A DNA stretch of 64,000 bases from Exiguobacterium sp. KRL4 (GCF_001870785.1 NZ_MOLV01000019.1:1-64000); one strand, 5' to 3'. Positions 27,114-37,389 are shown, counted from the first letter of the stretch. Made by a program: numbers and translations. The notes: generated by a model from the letters alone, not told the origin.

Positions 27114-29063
27114 ATGACTACCTCTACTACCACCGATACCCACCAACGCTCAGCTGTCCGTCATGCTTGGGAAGAGCATCACGAATTGATTCTAGCACTC
27201 TTTAGTGGAATATTGATTTTAATTGCTTACGCATTCGAAAAAGTAAACGTCCCGGCGACCGCCTACGTCACACTTTACCTATCCGCCTATCTGATTGGTG
27301 GTTACGCGAAAGCCAAAGAAGGATTGACGGAAACGTATCACGATAAGACGTTAAACGTCGAGTTATTAATGATTTTAGCTGCGATTGGCGCAGCTGCAAT
27401 CGGCTACTGGATGGAAGGTGCGATTTTGATTTTCATCTTCGCGTTGTCCGGTGCGCTCGAAACGTACACTATGAATAAAAATGAGCGTGCTCTTCAAAGT
27501 TTGATGTCTCTCCAACCAGAAGAAGCAACACGGCTGAATGCTGAAGGAAAAATGGAAGTGGTAAGCCTCGAACGATTATCCGTCGGAGATATCGTGTATG
27601 TAAGACCAGGCGAACGGATTCCGGTCGATGGGACAATCATTCGCGGTCAAGCGGCCATTGAAGAAGCATCGATTACCGGTGAATCGATTCCGGTTGAAAA
27701 ACAAGTAGGCGATACCGTCTACAATTCAACGGTCAACATGAACGGTGTCTTGACGATTGAGATGACAAAAGCCGCCGATGAATCGTTGTTCCAGAAAATC
27801 ATCCATATGGTGCAAAACGCACAAAGCGAACAGTCACCTTCCGCACAATTCATCGAACGTTTTGAAAGCCGTTATGTCAAAATCGTGTTACTCGTTGTTG
27901 CCTTGATGATGGTCGTACCCCATTACCTGGTTGGTTGGTCGTTTGAGACAAGTATTTACCGGGCAATGATTTTACTCGTCGTCGCATCACCCTGTGCCCT
28001 CGTCGCTTCGATCACACCGGCTGCTTTATCTGCCATTGCCGCTTCTGCCCGCAACGGTGTGTTGTTTAAAGGTGGTGCGCATATCGAAACGCTTGGCCAA
28101 GTCGATACGATCGTCTTTGATAAAACCGGTACCCTGACGACCGGGAAGCCGGTCGTCACAGAAAGTCATTATGCTGACGGGATTGATTCGTTTGCTGTAA
28201 AACAAGCAATTGCTTCAATCGAAGCGCAGTCGAACCATCCGTTAGCACAAGCAATCGTGACCCATTTAAAAACGGATCTTTTCGAACCGTCTGCATTCAA
28301 GGATGTCACGGGGTTCGGGATTGAGGCCACTGTATCCGGCACCACATATCGGATTGGTAAATACGGATTCCATGATGGATTGACCGATCCTTTCGCATCG
28401 ATGGAACAATCCTTAAAAGAACAAGGAAATACGATGGTCTACGTCAGCGATGGTCAATCCATCATCGCCCTCTATGCATTACGGGATACCATCCGCCCTG
28501 AAGCTAAGGCAGCGATCACATCACTAAACTCACTTGGTATCACGACAATCATGCTGACAGGCGATAATCCAGTGACTGCTGCTGCGATTGCCAAGGAAGC
28601 AGGTCTTTCAGATTATGTGGCAGAATGTCTGCCGGAAGATAAAGTCCGCTACATCAAACAGTATCAGACAGAAGGAAAAACGGTTGCGATGGTCGGTGAC
28701 GGAATCAATGATGCTCCTGCCCTCGCCCTCGCACACGTCGGGATTGCGATGGGTGAAGGAACGGACGCTGCGCTTGAGACAGCAGACGTCGTTCTGATGA
28801 AAAACGATTTAGGCCGTCTCGCCTATGCCGTCAACAAAGCACGCAAGATGAACCGTGTCGTCAAACAAAACATCACGCTCGCAATCAGTGTCATCTTATT
28901 GCTGATCATCTCGAATTTTTCACAGTTCCTGATCATGCCGTTTGCGGTAGTCGGTCATGAAGGCTCAACGATTCTTGTCATTTTGAACGGACTGCGTCTG
29001 TTACAAAAAGATACGCCGGTTCATCACGTCTCCACTCCATTTTCAAAACAAGCTGCAGCTTGA
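27114..29063 (+). CDS. pfeT: P1B-4 metal efflux ATPase (PfeT/ZosA type)
   Basis: The 649-residue P-type ATPase has no N-terminal metal-binding domain. It carries the actuator TGES, the membrane motif SPC (VASPCALV), the phosphorylation site DKTGT, the nucleotide His in SNHPLA and the hinge GDGINDAPAL. The last helices contain HEGST. SPC plus HEG(G/S)T defines the P1B-4 group, including B. subtilis PfeT (ZosA) and Listeria FrvA, which export ferrous iron. ATG 27114 follows AAAGGAG. PerR- and Fur-like boxes upstream support the iron-efflux reading; zinc or cobalt remain possible. Confidence 0.85.
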   Translation: MTTSTTTDTHQRSAVRHAWEEHHELILALFSGILILIAYAFEKVNVPATAYVTLYLSAYLIGGYAKAKEGLTETYHDKTLNVELLMILAAIGAAAIGYWMEGAILIFIFALSGALETYTMNKNERALQSLMSLQPEEATRLNAEGKMEVVSLERLSVGDIVYVRPGERIPVDGTIIRGQAAIEEASITGESIPVEKQVGDTVYNSTVNMNGVLTIEMTKAADESLFQKIIHMVQNAQSEQSPSAQFIERFESRYVKIVLLVVALMMVVPHYLVGWSFETSIYRAMILLVVASPCALVASITPAALSAIAASARNGVLFKGGAHIETLGQVDTIVFDKTGTLTTGKPVVTESHYADGIDSFAVKQAIASIEAQSNHPLAQAIVTHLKTDLFEPSAFKDVTGFGIEATVSGTTYRIGKYGFHDGLTDPFASMEQSLKEQGNTMVYVSDGQSIIALYALRDTIRPEAKAAITSLNSLGITTIMLTGDNPVTAAAIAKEAGLSDYVAECLPEDKVRYIKQYQTEGKTVAMVGDGINDAPALALAHVGIAMGEGTDAALETADVVLMKNDLGRLAYAVNKARKMNRVVKQNITLAISVILLLIISNFSQFLIMPFAVVGHEGSTILVILNGLRLLQKDTPVHHVSTPFSKQAAA

Positions 29064-29069
29064 TGATCC

Positions 29070-29112
29070 AAAAAAGCATCTGTGTCGGTAATCCGACGAC
29101 AGATGCTTTTTC
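29070..29112. terminator. Bidirectional terminator
   Basis: AAAAAGCATCTGT pairs with its complement around an inner GTCGG-CCGAC stem and ends in TTTTT, between convergent genes. Confidence 0.8.
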
Positions 29113-29125
29113 ATACATTGCTTAA

Positions 29126-30034
29126 TTACCCAAATGTGTTAATCGGAATCGAATCCAGATCAGCTTGTTCTTTCAAGCGTTTTTCTTCCATTTTTTGTGG
29201 ATCCGCTTTTTTCATGAATCGATCCCATGATGCGTTTAGTTCAGATCCAAGTAAGATGATCAATCCAGTAAAGTACAACCACAACAAGACGATGACGACA
29301 CTTCCAAGCGAACCATACGTTTGATTGTAATTCGAGAAATTCGAAACGTAAAAACCAAATCCAACTGATAACAACTGCCAGACGATGACACCAAACACCG
29401 CTCCAGGGATTGCCTCTTTAAATGTGATCGGACGTTTCGGCGCGACGCGATAAAAGATAGAAAGGATTACAATCAATAAAACCGTAGAGATGGCATATCG
29501 CATTACAGTCAAAAGAATCTTCTGCCCCATATCGATTGGTATCACGAAGTTCGCTAAATACGTAATAATCGGTCCACCCAGTACGTTCAATACAATCAAT
29601 AACAGCATCCCGATTCCAAGAATCATCGTTAAGATTAAAGCAATTCCGCGTGACGCGACAAAACCGCGTGGCGAAAAATCTCCATAGGCATGATTGGTTG
29701 TCGTAATCAGACGATCCACTCCTTTAGAAGCGGACCAGATAGCCAAAATCGCCCCGACAGACAGAAGTCCTCCTTGTGGTTCTTTAATTGCTTCAAAGAT
29801 AACATCGGTGAACGTATTGACCGATCCACCCGGTGCTAAATCACGAATTTGGGACTCGAGTGTCTGTTGATCGATATCAAAGAAAGATAATACTGAGATA
29901 ACAAAAATAATGCCGGGAAAAATAGACAGAAACCAATAGTACGCTAACGTCCCTGCGTAGTCTGTGATGTTATGGTCTCCCATTCGTTGCTTTAAATTGC
30001 GTGCTAAACCTTTTGGATCACGTGTATGAGCCAT
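29126..30034 (-). CDS. yfkH: YihY/BrkB family membrane protein
   Basis: The 302-residue protein has about six membrane helices and the family features: an N-terminal region with DYAGTLAYYWFLSIFPG, then the conserved segment SKGVDRLITTTNHAYG and VIVLLWLYFTGLIILLGSELNA. It resembles B. subtilis YfkH. Once annotated as RNase BN, the family has no proven function. Start 30034 is preferred over 30040 for spacing to AAGGAG. Confidence 0.8.
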   Translation of the reverse strand: MAHTRDPKGLARNLKQRMGDHNITDYAGTLAYYWFLSIFPGIIFVISVLSFFDIDQQTLESQIRDLAPGGSVNTFTDVIFEAIKEPQGGLLSVGAILAIWSASKGVDRLITTTNHAYGDFSPRGFVASRGIALILTMILGIGMLLLIVLNVLGGPIITYLANFVIPIDMGQKILLTVMRYAISTVLLIVILSIFYRVAPKRPITFKEAIPGAVFGVIVWQLLSVGFGFYVSNFSNYNQTYGSLGSVVIVLLWLYFTGLIILLGSELNASWDRFMKKADPQKMEEKRLKEQADLDSIPINTFG

Positions 30035-30051
30035 CTTCATCTCTCCTTCAT

Positions 30052-30078
30052 AAAAAAGAGGCAGTCTAGGACCACCTC
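30052..30078 (-). terminator. Terminator of the kinase-NUDIX unit
   Basis: Minus-strand GAGGTGGTC pairs with GACTGCCTC (two G-U pairs in RNA), loop CTA, followed by six T. Confidence 0.7.
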
Positions 30079-30121
30079 ATTGTCTTAATATACTTTTTCC
30101 CTGTTTGTTTCAACTAAAACC

Positions 30122-30547
30122 TCAATTATCTTCTAACTTGATTTCATAAAAACGTTCTGTCATCTTCGTCAGTTCTTGGACAAGTGTCGCCGGTCGGACC
30201 GGTAAGTCTGCTAGTTCCTCACGTTTGATCCATAACGGTGTATACCCGGAAGACTGGTCTTCGAACTCTTCACCCGTTCCGGTTCCAAATACACCACCAA
30301 TCATCCGCGCCCAGTAATAAGGATTGTCTAATCCATTAAAACGGACGATGGCTGCGATTCCTTCCAGCTGAACGTCGACCCCGAGCTCTTCATGGGCTTC
30401 ACGGATCGCTGTTTCTTCGAGCGTCGCGCCCGCTTCGCGTCCACCGCCAGGAAACACATAATAGGTCTGGCCTGGTTTATCACGACGTATCAAGGCGACT
30501 TCGTCTGCTTCATTCATTAAGATGATGGCACTTCGTTGAATCGGCAT
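30122..30547 (-). CDS. NUDIX hydrolase
   Basis: The 141-residue protein contains the complete Nudix box GGGREAGATLEETAIREAHEELG (written here only as GGGREAGATLEE...REAHEELG), so a functional Mg-dependent pyrophosphatase is expected. Substrate unknown. GGGAGGG sits six bases before ATG 30547; the longer frame lacks one. It follows the PfkB kinase gene by 34 bp in the same unit. Confidence 0.85.
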   Translation of the reverse strand: MPIQRSAIILMNEADEVALIRRDKPGQTYYVFPGGGREAGATLEETAIREAHEELGVDVQLEGIAAIVRFNGLDNPYYWARMIGGVFGTGTGEEFEDQSSGYTPLWIKREELADLPVRPATLVQELTKMTERFYEIKLEDN

Positions 30548-30581
30548 GGCGTTCCCTCCCCTCACATTACGATCTGAGGAC

Positions 30582-31493
30582 TCACCGGATCGTATCAAGC
30601 ATTTCTGGAATCAATCCATTTTCCGTCGATGCAATGACGTGTGCAGCAACCTTCATTCCAAGCTTCAACGCATCCTCTGCTTGTTTGGAGTCCGTTAGCT
30701 CAGAAAGTACAGCGGAAAAGAATGAATCTCCTGCACCTGTCGAATCCACTACTTTTACTTTTTTCGTTCCAACATGACCAGACGTCGCATTCCGGCGATC
30801 GACATAAACGGCACCCAGTTCACTCATCGTGACAATCGTGAGCGGTGCTCCTTTTTTCGCTAATTCGTTCGCTACATGAATCGCATCCTCTACGGTCACA
30901 ATCGACAAATCGGACAAGATTTCCGCTTCTTCCCGGCTACAAATAAATCCGGTAAATCCTTGTAACAGGTGACGATTCCGTTCAATGATGCTGAGATGAC
31001 CACAGACACCATACAACGGCAATTCCATTTTGCGGCAGACATGAATCAGACGTTCAAGTACCGTAACAGATACATCCAAATCAATCGCGACTGCATCTAC
31101 GCCATCGAGTGCATAGACAGATTGACGAAGAATCGCTTCTTCCAACAGTTTCGCATCAGGTTGTTTCGAAATCGAGGTCTGAAGATCTCCTTCGTTATCC
31201 ATGACGGCGAGCCACATGCCCATGCCATGGTCTTCGAGCATCTCGACATGATCGACGTTCGCACCATATGATTTCAACTCTTCGAGCACACCTACACCGA
31301 TCTGATCGTTCGTAACCGTCGAGATAAAGCGAACATCATTTCCGAGAACAGCGAGATTTTGTGCTACATTCCGTCCTGTTCCACCGTTCGAGAAACTGAT
31401 ATCCCCGACGTTTTTAGCGTCCTTGTGCAAAGGAGCAAACGAAGTTCCTTTTATATCGACGAATACTTTTCCGATTACCGCAATTTTATTCAT
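30582..31493 (-). CDS. PfkB family carbohydrate kinase (PsuK-like)
   Basis: The 303-residue ribokinase-fold enzyme carries the substrate motif GGTGRNVAQNLAVLG near residue 40 and the second PfkB signature DSTGAGDSF with catalytic Asp. The N-terminal pattern resembles pseudouridine kinases, though ribokinase-like sugar kinases cannot be excluded. AGAGGTGG precedes the ATG. First gene of a two-gene unit with the NUDIX hydrolase. Confidence 0.8.
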   Translation of the reverse strand: MNKIAVIGKVFVDIKGTSFAPLHKDAKNVGDISFSNGGTGRNVAQNLAVLGNDVRFISTVTNDQIGVGVLEELKSYGANVDHVEMLEDHGMGMWLAVMDNEGDLQTSISKQPDAKLLEEAILRQSVYALDGVDAVAIDLDVSVTVLERLIHVCRKMELPLYGVCGHLSIIERNRHLLQGFTGFICSREEAEILSDLSIVTVEDAIHVANELAKKGAPLTIVTMSELGAVYVDRRNATSGHVGTKKVKVVDSTGAGDSFFSAVLSELTDSKQAEDALKLGMKVAAHVIASTENGLIPEMLDTIR

Positions 31494-31618
31494 TCCTGTT
31501 CCACCTCTAAAAAAATTTCATGAACCCTGATGACTTGACGAACGTTTCAGGCACATTGCTTCTATTATAGTAAAATTTCAAAATGGTTACAACCAATCGA
31601 ACCGGTCACGTCCTGCTT

Positions 31619-31658
31619 TTAAAAAAACCTTTTTCCGAGTCAGGAAAAAGGTTTTTTG
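31619..31658. terminator. Bidirectional terminator menA / kinase region
   Basis: AAAAAACCTTTTTCC and GGAAAAAGGTTTTTT flank a 7-base loop. It terminates menA leftwards. Confidence 0.75.
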
Positions 31659-31664
31659 TCTTCA

Positions 31665-32558
31665 TTATAGATTCGCGATTGTTAAGCTGATCGCAAGTAA
31701 CAACCCAAAAATCGTATTGACCTTCCCGGTTTGTGCCATTCCTGGCATCAGTTCTTGAGGCGGTAAATCTTGCCAGAATAACTTCACGGCCTTGATCATC
31801 AGTGGAATGCTGAGTAGTGCAACCAAAGCCCAACCCGTCACGTTAAAGACCAACACGGCCATCAGTAACGAGAGGATTGCGGCACTGAAAAAGGCAATCA
31901 AGACGTAAACGGCTCGCCGATGACCCACAAGACAAGCAATCGTCTTTCGTCCATTGACCTTATCGTTATCGAGATCCCGGATGTTATTCGCAAGTAAAAT
32001 CGAACCGATCAAGATAGCGACCGGAATCGAAATCGCGACTGCTTCTGTCGGGACATACCCAATTTGCAGATAGGCTGAAATCGCAATGATGACATATCCC
32101 ATGAAGAAACCGGCGACGACTTCCCCGAATGGCGTATAGGCAATCGGTAACGATCCTCCTGTATAAATATAGCCGACGAACATCGAAATAACGCCAATCA
32201 ACAGCAACCACCACGTGGTTTCCAGACAAAGGTAAATACCGAGTAAGGCGGAGATGGCATAAAGCGACAAAGCGAATGCTAAAATCGTCCCCGGCTTAAA
32301 TCCGTCCCGAACGATGGATCCTCCAATCCCGACTGACTCTTCCGTGTCAAGCCCACGTTTGTAGTCATAGTATTCATTAAATAAGTTCGTAGCAATCTGA
32401 ATCAGCATCGACGCGATCAACATCGCAAAAAACAGATCCATCCGCAGTGACTCGATTCGTGGTGCGACGATAGCTGTTCCGACAACGACAGGTACAAAAC
32501 TCGCTGTCAGTGTATGCGGTCGTGTCATTCGCCAATATACAGCGATTGATTTATTCAT
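31665..32558 (-). CDS. menA: 1,4-dihydroxy-2-naphthoate polyprenyltransferase MenA
   Basis: The 297-residue UbiA-family membrane enzyme attaches the isoprenoid chain to DHNA in menaquinone synthesis. Both Asp-rich motifs are present: NLFNEYYDYKRGLD (first) and NNIRDLDNDKVNGRKT (second), within about nine helices. Start 32558 has AGGGG eight bases upstream; the longer frame runs into the promoter. It is divergent from menFDHBEC, placing all dedicated late steps together, unlike B. subtilis where menA is elsewhere. Confidence 0.92.
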   Translation of the reverse strand: MNKSIAVYWRMTRPHTLTASFVPVVVGTAIVAPRIESLRMDLFFAMLIASMLIQIATNLFNEYYDYKRGLDTEESVGIGGSIVRDGFKPGTILAFALSLYAISALLGIYLCLETTWWLLLIGVISMFVGYIYTGGSLPIAYTPFGEVVAGFFMGYVIIAISAYLQIGYVPTEAVAISIPVAILIGSILLANNIRDLDNDKVNGRKTIACLVGHRRAVYVLIAFFSAAILSLLMAVLVFNVTGWALVALLSIPLMIKAVKLFWQDLPPQELMPGMAQTGKVNTIFGLLLAISLTIANL

Positions 32559-32577
32559 ATAATAAACCCCTTTCCTG

Positions 32578-32669
32578 TCTAAGTGTATCGGGTTTCGTTT
32601 TTTACTGTCAATGCTCAATCGGAGATAGCTTATTCCTTCTTTTTTTCGGGTAAAAAGTTTACACTTAGA
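32578..32669. repeat. Inverted 10-mer in the menA/menF promoter region
   Basis: TCTAAGTGTA (32578-32587) and its exact complement TACACTTAGA (32660-32669) lie 72 bp apart. The left copy overlaps the menA -10; the right copy abuts the likely menF -35 region. They could be a shared operator. Confidence 0.45.
32582..32611 (-). promoter_or_regulatory. menA promoter
   Basis: TTGACA (32606-32611), an 18-bp spacer and TACACT (32582-32587) on the minus strand. Confidence 0.6.
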
Positions 32670-32709
32670 ATAAGTGAAACGTATCACAGTATCTATAGAC
32701 TAGGGGGCA

Positions 32710-34098
32710 ATGAGCGGTATGGCTTACGCTCAACAAGAGCTTAAACAATGTATTGAACAGGCCGTTGGTCATGCAAATGCATACCAACGAGCGATAATCG
32801 CCTCATATTCATGGCAAGTCGAGGCACAGGACGTCAGCGCACTGACATTCGGGACACAAGAACGTTTTTATTTTACGACACCGGATCGGTCCATGCGCGC
32901 GATTGGTTTTGGCATCGCACAACAATTAAAGACTTCTGGACACGATCGTTTTTTACGGATGCAATCGAAGTGGGCGACCTTGAACCGGGATCATGTCGGG
33001 AACGATTTGTTTGCCTTTTGCGGATTTTCGTTCGCTGAACTGAAGCAACCCGACTATCGTTGGTCTGCTTTTGGGGAAGCTTCGATGACGATTCCGAAAT
33101 ATTTATACCTGGAACAAGACGGGCATACGACCGTAACGGTTTTTGCGTTTGTCGAACCGCAGTCTAACGCAGAAAAGATTTTGAATCAATTGGCCGTCGA
33201 ATATGCGGAGTTGCATACACCGAAATCTAGCCAGTTCGTTACACGCATCCGTCTGACCCGTGACGGAAACGATGCGTTCGAAGCATCTTTCCATCAAGCG
33301 ACACAACTGTTAAAAACGACCTTAAAAAAGATCGTGTTAGCCCGGGAAGTCGTTTATGAATTAGATCATCCCGTCGATCTGGCTGGACTTGTACAAGAGC
33401 TTGAATCATCACAGCCCGGCAGCTATATCTTTTTCTTTCAGCCGACACTAGAGGAAGCCTTCCTTGGAGCCACGCCGGAACGTTTGATTCTAAAAACCGG
33501 TCAGGAAATCCAAACGGCTGCTGTTGCCGGTTCAGCCCCACGCCACGAATTGGAGCAAACGGATCACGCGCTTGGACAAACGCTCTTACAGGACGATAAG
33601 AACCGGGTAGAGCATGCGATTGTCGTTGATTCCATCGAACAGACGTTGCGTGGACTCTCGACTCGACTTGAAAAACCCGAGCAACCGATGTTACTCAAAA
33701 ACCGACACATCCAACATCTTTATACACCAATCACCGCGACACTTTTGCCTGAAGTCAGCCTCTTTCAACTGATCGAGAAACTTCACCCGACACCCGCGTT
33801 AGGTGGAGAGCCGAAGGAAGCCGCCGTTACCGCCATCCAAGCAATCGAGACGTTCGAACGCGGTTGGTACGGTTCACCGGTCGGTTGGATGGACGGAGAA
33901 GAAAACGGTGAGTTTATCGTCGCCATTCGCTCCGGACTATTTACTGATCGTTCCGCTGTACTTTATGCAGGTTGTGGTATCGTCGACGGCTCTCGTCTGC
34001 AGAGTGAACTCGAAGAAACCGAAACAAAACTATCACCGATGTTACAAGCTCTTGCACACCTCTGTACGATAGAAAAGGATGATGTTTATGTTGACTAA
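32710..34098 (+). CDS. menF: Isochorismate synthase MenF
   Basis: The 462-residue enzyme converts chorismate to isochorismate, the first committed menaquinone step. The C-terminal chorismate-binding domain holds GATPERLI, AGSAPR, the HPTPALGG motif and the final GCGIVDGS. A weakly conserved N-terminal half is normal. AGGGGG lies 2 bases before ATG 32710 and 11 before ATG 32719, so either start is possible. First gene of menFDHBEC; its end overlaps menD by 11 bp. Confidence 0.93.
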   Translation: MSGMAYAQQELKQCIEQAVGHANAYQRAIIASYSWQVEAQDVSALTFGTQERFYFTTPDRSMRAIGFGIAQQLKTSGHDRFLRMQSKWATLNRDHVGNDLFAFCGFSFAELKQPDYRWSAFGEASMTIPKYLYLEQDGHTTVTVFAFVEPQSNAEKILNQLAVEYAELHTPKSSQFVTRIRLTRDGNDAFEASFHQATQLLKTTLKKIVLAREVVYELDHPVDLAGLVQELESSQPGSYIFFFQPTLEEAFLGATPERLILKTGQEIQTAAVAGSAPRHELEQTDHALGQTLLQDDKNRVEHAIVVDSIEQTLRGLSTRLEKPEQPMLLKNRHIQHLYTPITATLLPEVSLFQLIEKLHPTPALGGEPKEAAVTAIQAIETFERGWYGSPVGWMDGEENGEFIVAIRSGLFTDRSAVLYAGCGIVDGSRLQSELEETETKLSPMLQALAHLCTIEKDDVYVD

Positions 34099-35734
34099 AT
34101 GGATGCATACGTTAATCGATAACTTAGTCAAAAGTGGTGTCCGGGATTTCGTCATCAGTCCCGGTTCTCGTTCGACACCCCTTGCGATTGCTGCCTTTCT
34201 TCACCCGTCTAGCCGTACCCACGTCCTCGTTGACGAACGGTCGGCTAGTTTTTTTGCCCTCGGCTTGACACGGGCTGAAGAAACGTTACGCCCTGTCGCT
34301 CTGATTTGCACGAGCGGGACGGCAGCAACTAACTATTATTCGGCCATCACGGAAGCCAATATTTTTGAACTGCCGTTAATCGTTTTGACTGCGGACCGTC
34401 CTCATGAATTACGTGGTGTCGGCGCTCCGCAAGCAATCGATCAGGTCGCTTTGTACGGCAAACAAGTGAGACATGCCTTTGACTTACCGTTGCCGGAAGC
34501 AACGGCTCTTCCGTATGTCCAGCACGTGGCTGAACGATCCGTTCTGCTTGCGCTGACGGAACCCGCAGGTCCTGTTCACATCAACATTCCGCTTCGGGAA
34601 CCTTTGATTCCTGAACTTGATTTGTTGCAGACCGGCTATCCAGTCGGTCGTCCGCTCCGGCATGTTACGGGACACGCTACAGCAGAATTGATTGAAATTT
34701 TATCAATTCAACGGCTTTTGATTGTCATTGGACCACAACTTTCAGCAGCTGATACACAAATTATTTTGGAGTATGCCGATCGTTCACGGATTCCAGTTTT
34801 GGCCGATCCACTCAGCCAAGGTCGCCAGTCGTCCAATGATACGGTTTTCGCCTATTACGATACGTGGTTAAAGGAAACTACGATTCAGCACCATCTCCGC
34901 CCGGACCATATTTTACGGTTTGGCGCGATGCCGACTTCCAAACCCTATCTCCTTTGGTCAAAAGAAATCCCGACGACCGTAGTCGGCCATGCTGGAAACT
35001 GGCGTGATCCTCAATTGCAGGCGCACTTTTTAAGTGGTCATCCAAGTCAATTAAAAACGATCCCGCTCACCGAACATGACATCACTTACCTTGAGGCACT
35101 GCAACGGGCCGAAAAAACGGTTGAAACTGTCTTTGATTCACTGGATTCTGGACAACTGACGGAATACAATGTTGTCCGGGCTTTAGAAGGCTTAACCGAA
35201 GGAAGTCTATTCGTCTCAAACAGTATGCCGATTCGTGACCTGGATACTTTTTTGCCGACGGGTACACCGCTTCGGATTCTTGCTAACCGTGGTGCCAATG
35301 GCATTGACGGGATTCTTTCCAGCGCTCTTGGCGCGACGTACGAAGCGGAAAATCGTTATTTACTTGTCGGTGACCTCGCCTTTATCCATGACATCAACGG
35401 ACTGATGATGGCGCGGACAATTCCCATGACGATTCTTTTGGTCAACAACACAGGGGGCGGCATCTTCAGCTTCCTCCCGCAACATGAGCTCGATCCCGCT
35501 TTGTTCGAGCCACTGTTCGGAACGGCGCAAGATCTTGACTTCAGTCATCTTGCCGCTGGTTATGGCATCGCGTATCAACGCATTTCTTCTATCGGAGAGC
35601 TCAAGACAACCTTACAGAAAAACACAATGACGACACGGATCTTAGAAATCCGAACGGATCGTCCGGAAAATGTCCGATTGCACCGATTAATCTGGGAACA
35701 GACGAATCAGGCGTTACAGGAACAGTTCCGATGA
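34088..35734 (+). CDS. menD: SEPHCHC synthase MenD
   Basis: This 548-residue ThDP enzyme joins 2-oxoglutarate to isochorismate. It has the three domains of the ThDP family, with the N-terminal glutamate region (SPGSRSTPLAIA, VDERSASFFALG) and the cofactor motif in the C-terminal domain (GDLAFIHDINGL through NNTGGGIF). Start 34088 is chosen because AAAGGA lies 8 bases upstream within the menF end. It overlaps menH by 4 bp. Confidence 0.94.
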   Translation: MLTKWMHTLIDNLVKSGVRDFVISPGSRSTPLAIAAFLHPSSRTHVLVDERSASFFALGLTRAEETLRPVALICTSGTAATNYYSAITEANIFELPLIVLTADRPHELRGVGAPQAIDQVALYGKQVRHAFDLPLPEATALPYVQHVAERSVLLALTEPAGPVHINIPLREPLIPELDLLQTGYPVGRPLRHVTGHATAELIEILSIQRLLIVIGPQLSAADTQIILEYADRSRIPVLADPLSQGRQSSNDTVFAYYDTWLKETTIQHHLRPDHILRFGAMPTSKPYLLWSKEIPTTVVGHAGNWRDPQLQAHFLSGHPSQLKTIPLTEHDITYLEALQRAEKTVETVFDSLDSGQLTEYNVVRALEGLTEGSLFVSNSMPIRDLDTFLPTGTPLRILANRGANGIDGILSSALGATYEAENRYLLVGDLAFIHDINGLMMARTIPMTILLVNNTGGGIFSFLPQHELDPALFEPLFGTAQDLDFSHLAAGYGIAYQRISSIGELKTTLQKNTMTTRILEIRTDRPENVRLHRLIWEQTNQALQEQFR

Positions 35735-36528
35735 AGCTTCGTCAACAGGAGTATCATATTGAGATTACCGGTGCCGGTCCACCTCTTTTACTGTTGCATG
35801 GATTCACCGGAAGCAGCGCGACCTGGTCTGCTCTCAGTGCACGTTTGCAGTCAAATTACACCGTCTATTGCATCGACTTGCTGGGTCATGGTCAGACGCC
35901 TGCCGCTCCCTATCAACGAATGCGACTGACGGAGCAGGTCAAGGATTTAGAGTTCTTGCTTGCGACCCGTGCGGAACCTTGGACGGTCCTAGGTTACTCC
36001 ATGGGCGGACGGATTGCTCTGATGCTTGCCGTGATGTCAACACGCGTTACACAGACGATTGCCGTCAGTACGACACCCGGTATTCGTTCGGCGCTTGAAC
36101 GGCAACTGCGGCGAAAAGCTGATCGATCTCTTGCTGAACGCTTGTTACGAGATGGGCTGACTGATTTCATCGATTACTGGGAAGCATTACCGTTATTCGC
36201 CAGTCAGCACCGACTTCCTTTAGCTGCACAACAGCACATCCGTGAGGGACGTCTCGCACAATCACCTGAAGGACTGGCTGCTTCTCTGATTGCTCAAGGT
36301 ACGGGAAATATGCCGCCCGTCTGGCATTTGCTTGATAGGACTTCAATCGAATGGATTGTCGGTTCAGAAGATATCAAATTCAAGAAAATAGCGTTCGAGG
36401 CCGCTCCACCAGAAAAAATTCATCTAATTCCTGGTGCATCACACGCCCCACATATCGACCAACCGGAAAAGTTTGTTACAATAGTAGAGAAACTACTCTT
36501 AACTAATCAAATGGGGGAATTGAAATGA
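35731..36528 (+). CDS. menH: SHCHC synthase MenH (alpha/beta hydrolase)
   Basis: The 265-residue hydrolase-fold enzyme eliminates pyruvate from SEPHCHC. Catalytic Ser is in [10 protein letters not shown], the Asp in VGSEDIKF and the His in [11 protein letters not shown]; the oxyanion region is [13 protein letters not shown] overlaps on both sides (menD and menB) indicate tight translational coupling. Confidence 0.9.
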   Translation: MKLRQQEYHIEITGAGPPLLLLHGFTGSSATWSALSARLQSNYTVYCIDLLGHGQTPAAPYQRMRLTEQVKDLEFLLATRAEPWTVLGYSMGGRIALMLAVMSTRVTQTIAVSTTPGIRSALERQLRRKADRSLAERLLRDGLTDFIDYWEALPLFASQHRLPLAAQQHIREGRLAQSPEGLAASLIAQGTGNMPPVWHLLDRTSIEWIVGSEDIKFKKIAFEAAPPEKIHLIPGASHAPHIDQPEKFVTIVEKLLLTNQMGELK

Positions 36529-37349
36529 GATACATTCCAGAATGGGCATCTGCCCGTAGTTACGAAGATATCAAATATGAGAAGTGGAATGGGATTGCTA
36601 AAATCACGATCAATCGTCCTGAAGTACGCAACGCGTTCCGTCCACAGACAGTAAATGAATTAATCGATGCCTTTTCACGGGCACGTGATGACCAAAACGT
36701 TGGTGTCATCGTCTTGACAGGTGAAGGTGATCTTGCATTCTGTTCAGGTGGCGACCAAAAAGTTCGCGGCCATGGTGGATATGTTGGTGAAGATGAAATC
36801 CCACGCTTAAATGTCCTTGATTTACAACGTCTGATCCGTGTCATTCCAAAACCGGTCATCGCGATGGTTGCAGGATACGCCATCGGTGGCGGACATGTCC
36901 TTCATCTCGTATGTGATTTAACGATTGCAGCAGACAATGCGAAATTCGGACAAACGGGTCCTAAAGTCGGATCATTTGACGCAGGCTACGGCTCTGGTTA
37001 TCTTGCTCGTGTCGTCGGTCATAAAAAAGCACGTGAAATCTGGTTCCTCTGCCGCCAATACGATGCGCAACAAGCACTTGATATGGGACTCATAAACACC
37101 GTTGTTCCACTTGCTGACTTGGAGCAAGAAACAATCCAGTGGTGTTCTGAAATTCTTCAGCATTCACCAACGGCACTTCGTTTCTTAAAAGCAGCCCTTA
37201 ATGCGGATTCTGATGGTCTTGCGGGTATCCAGCAATTAGCAGGTGACGCAACGTTACTTTATTACACGACTGATGAAGCAAAAGAAGGACGCGACGCATT
37301 TAAAGAAAAACGTGATCCTGACTTCGGACAATTCCCGCGATTCCCATAA
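36525..37349 (+). CDS. menB: 1,4-dihydroxy-2-naphthoyl-CoA synthase MenB
   Basis: The 274-residue crotonase-fold enzyme closes the naphthoquinone ring from o-succinylbenzoyl-CoA. The oxyanion-hole segments [10 protein letters not shown] and [11 protein letters not shown] and the family stretch [14 protein letters not shown] are present. Length is typical. GGGGGA precedes its ATG. A terminator follows, so menE and menC are made from read-through or a second promoter. Confidence 0.95.
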   Translation: MRYIPEWASARSYEDIKYEKWNGIAKITINRPEVRNAFRPQTVNELIDAFSRARDDQNVGVIVLTGEGDLAFCSGGDQKVRGHGGYVGEDEIPRLNVLDLQRLIRVIPKPVIAMVAGYAIGGGHVLHLVCDLTIAADNAKFGQTGPKVGSFDAGYGSGYLARVVGHKKAREIWFLCRQYDAQQALDMGLINTVVPLADLEQETIQWCSEILQHSPTALRFLKAALNADSDGLAGIQQLAGDATLLYYTTDEAKEGRDAFKEKRDPDFGQFPRFP

Positions 37350-37352
37350 TAC

Positions 37353-37389
37353 AAAAAGGTTCAATGTCGAAAGACGTTTGAACCTTTTT
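37353..37389 (+). terminator. Terminator inside the men cluster
   Basis: AAAAAGGTTCAA and TTGAACCTTTTT form a 12-bp stem with T run in the 72-bp gap between menB and menE. It should lower menEC transcription. Confidence 0.75.
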
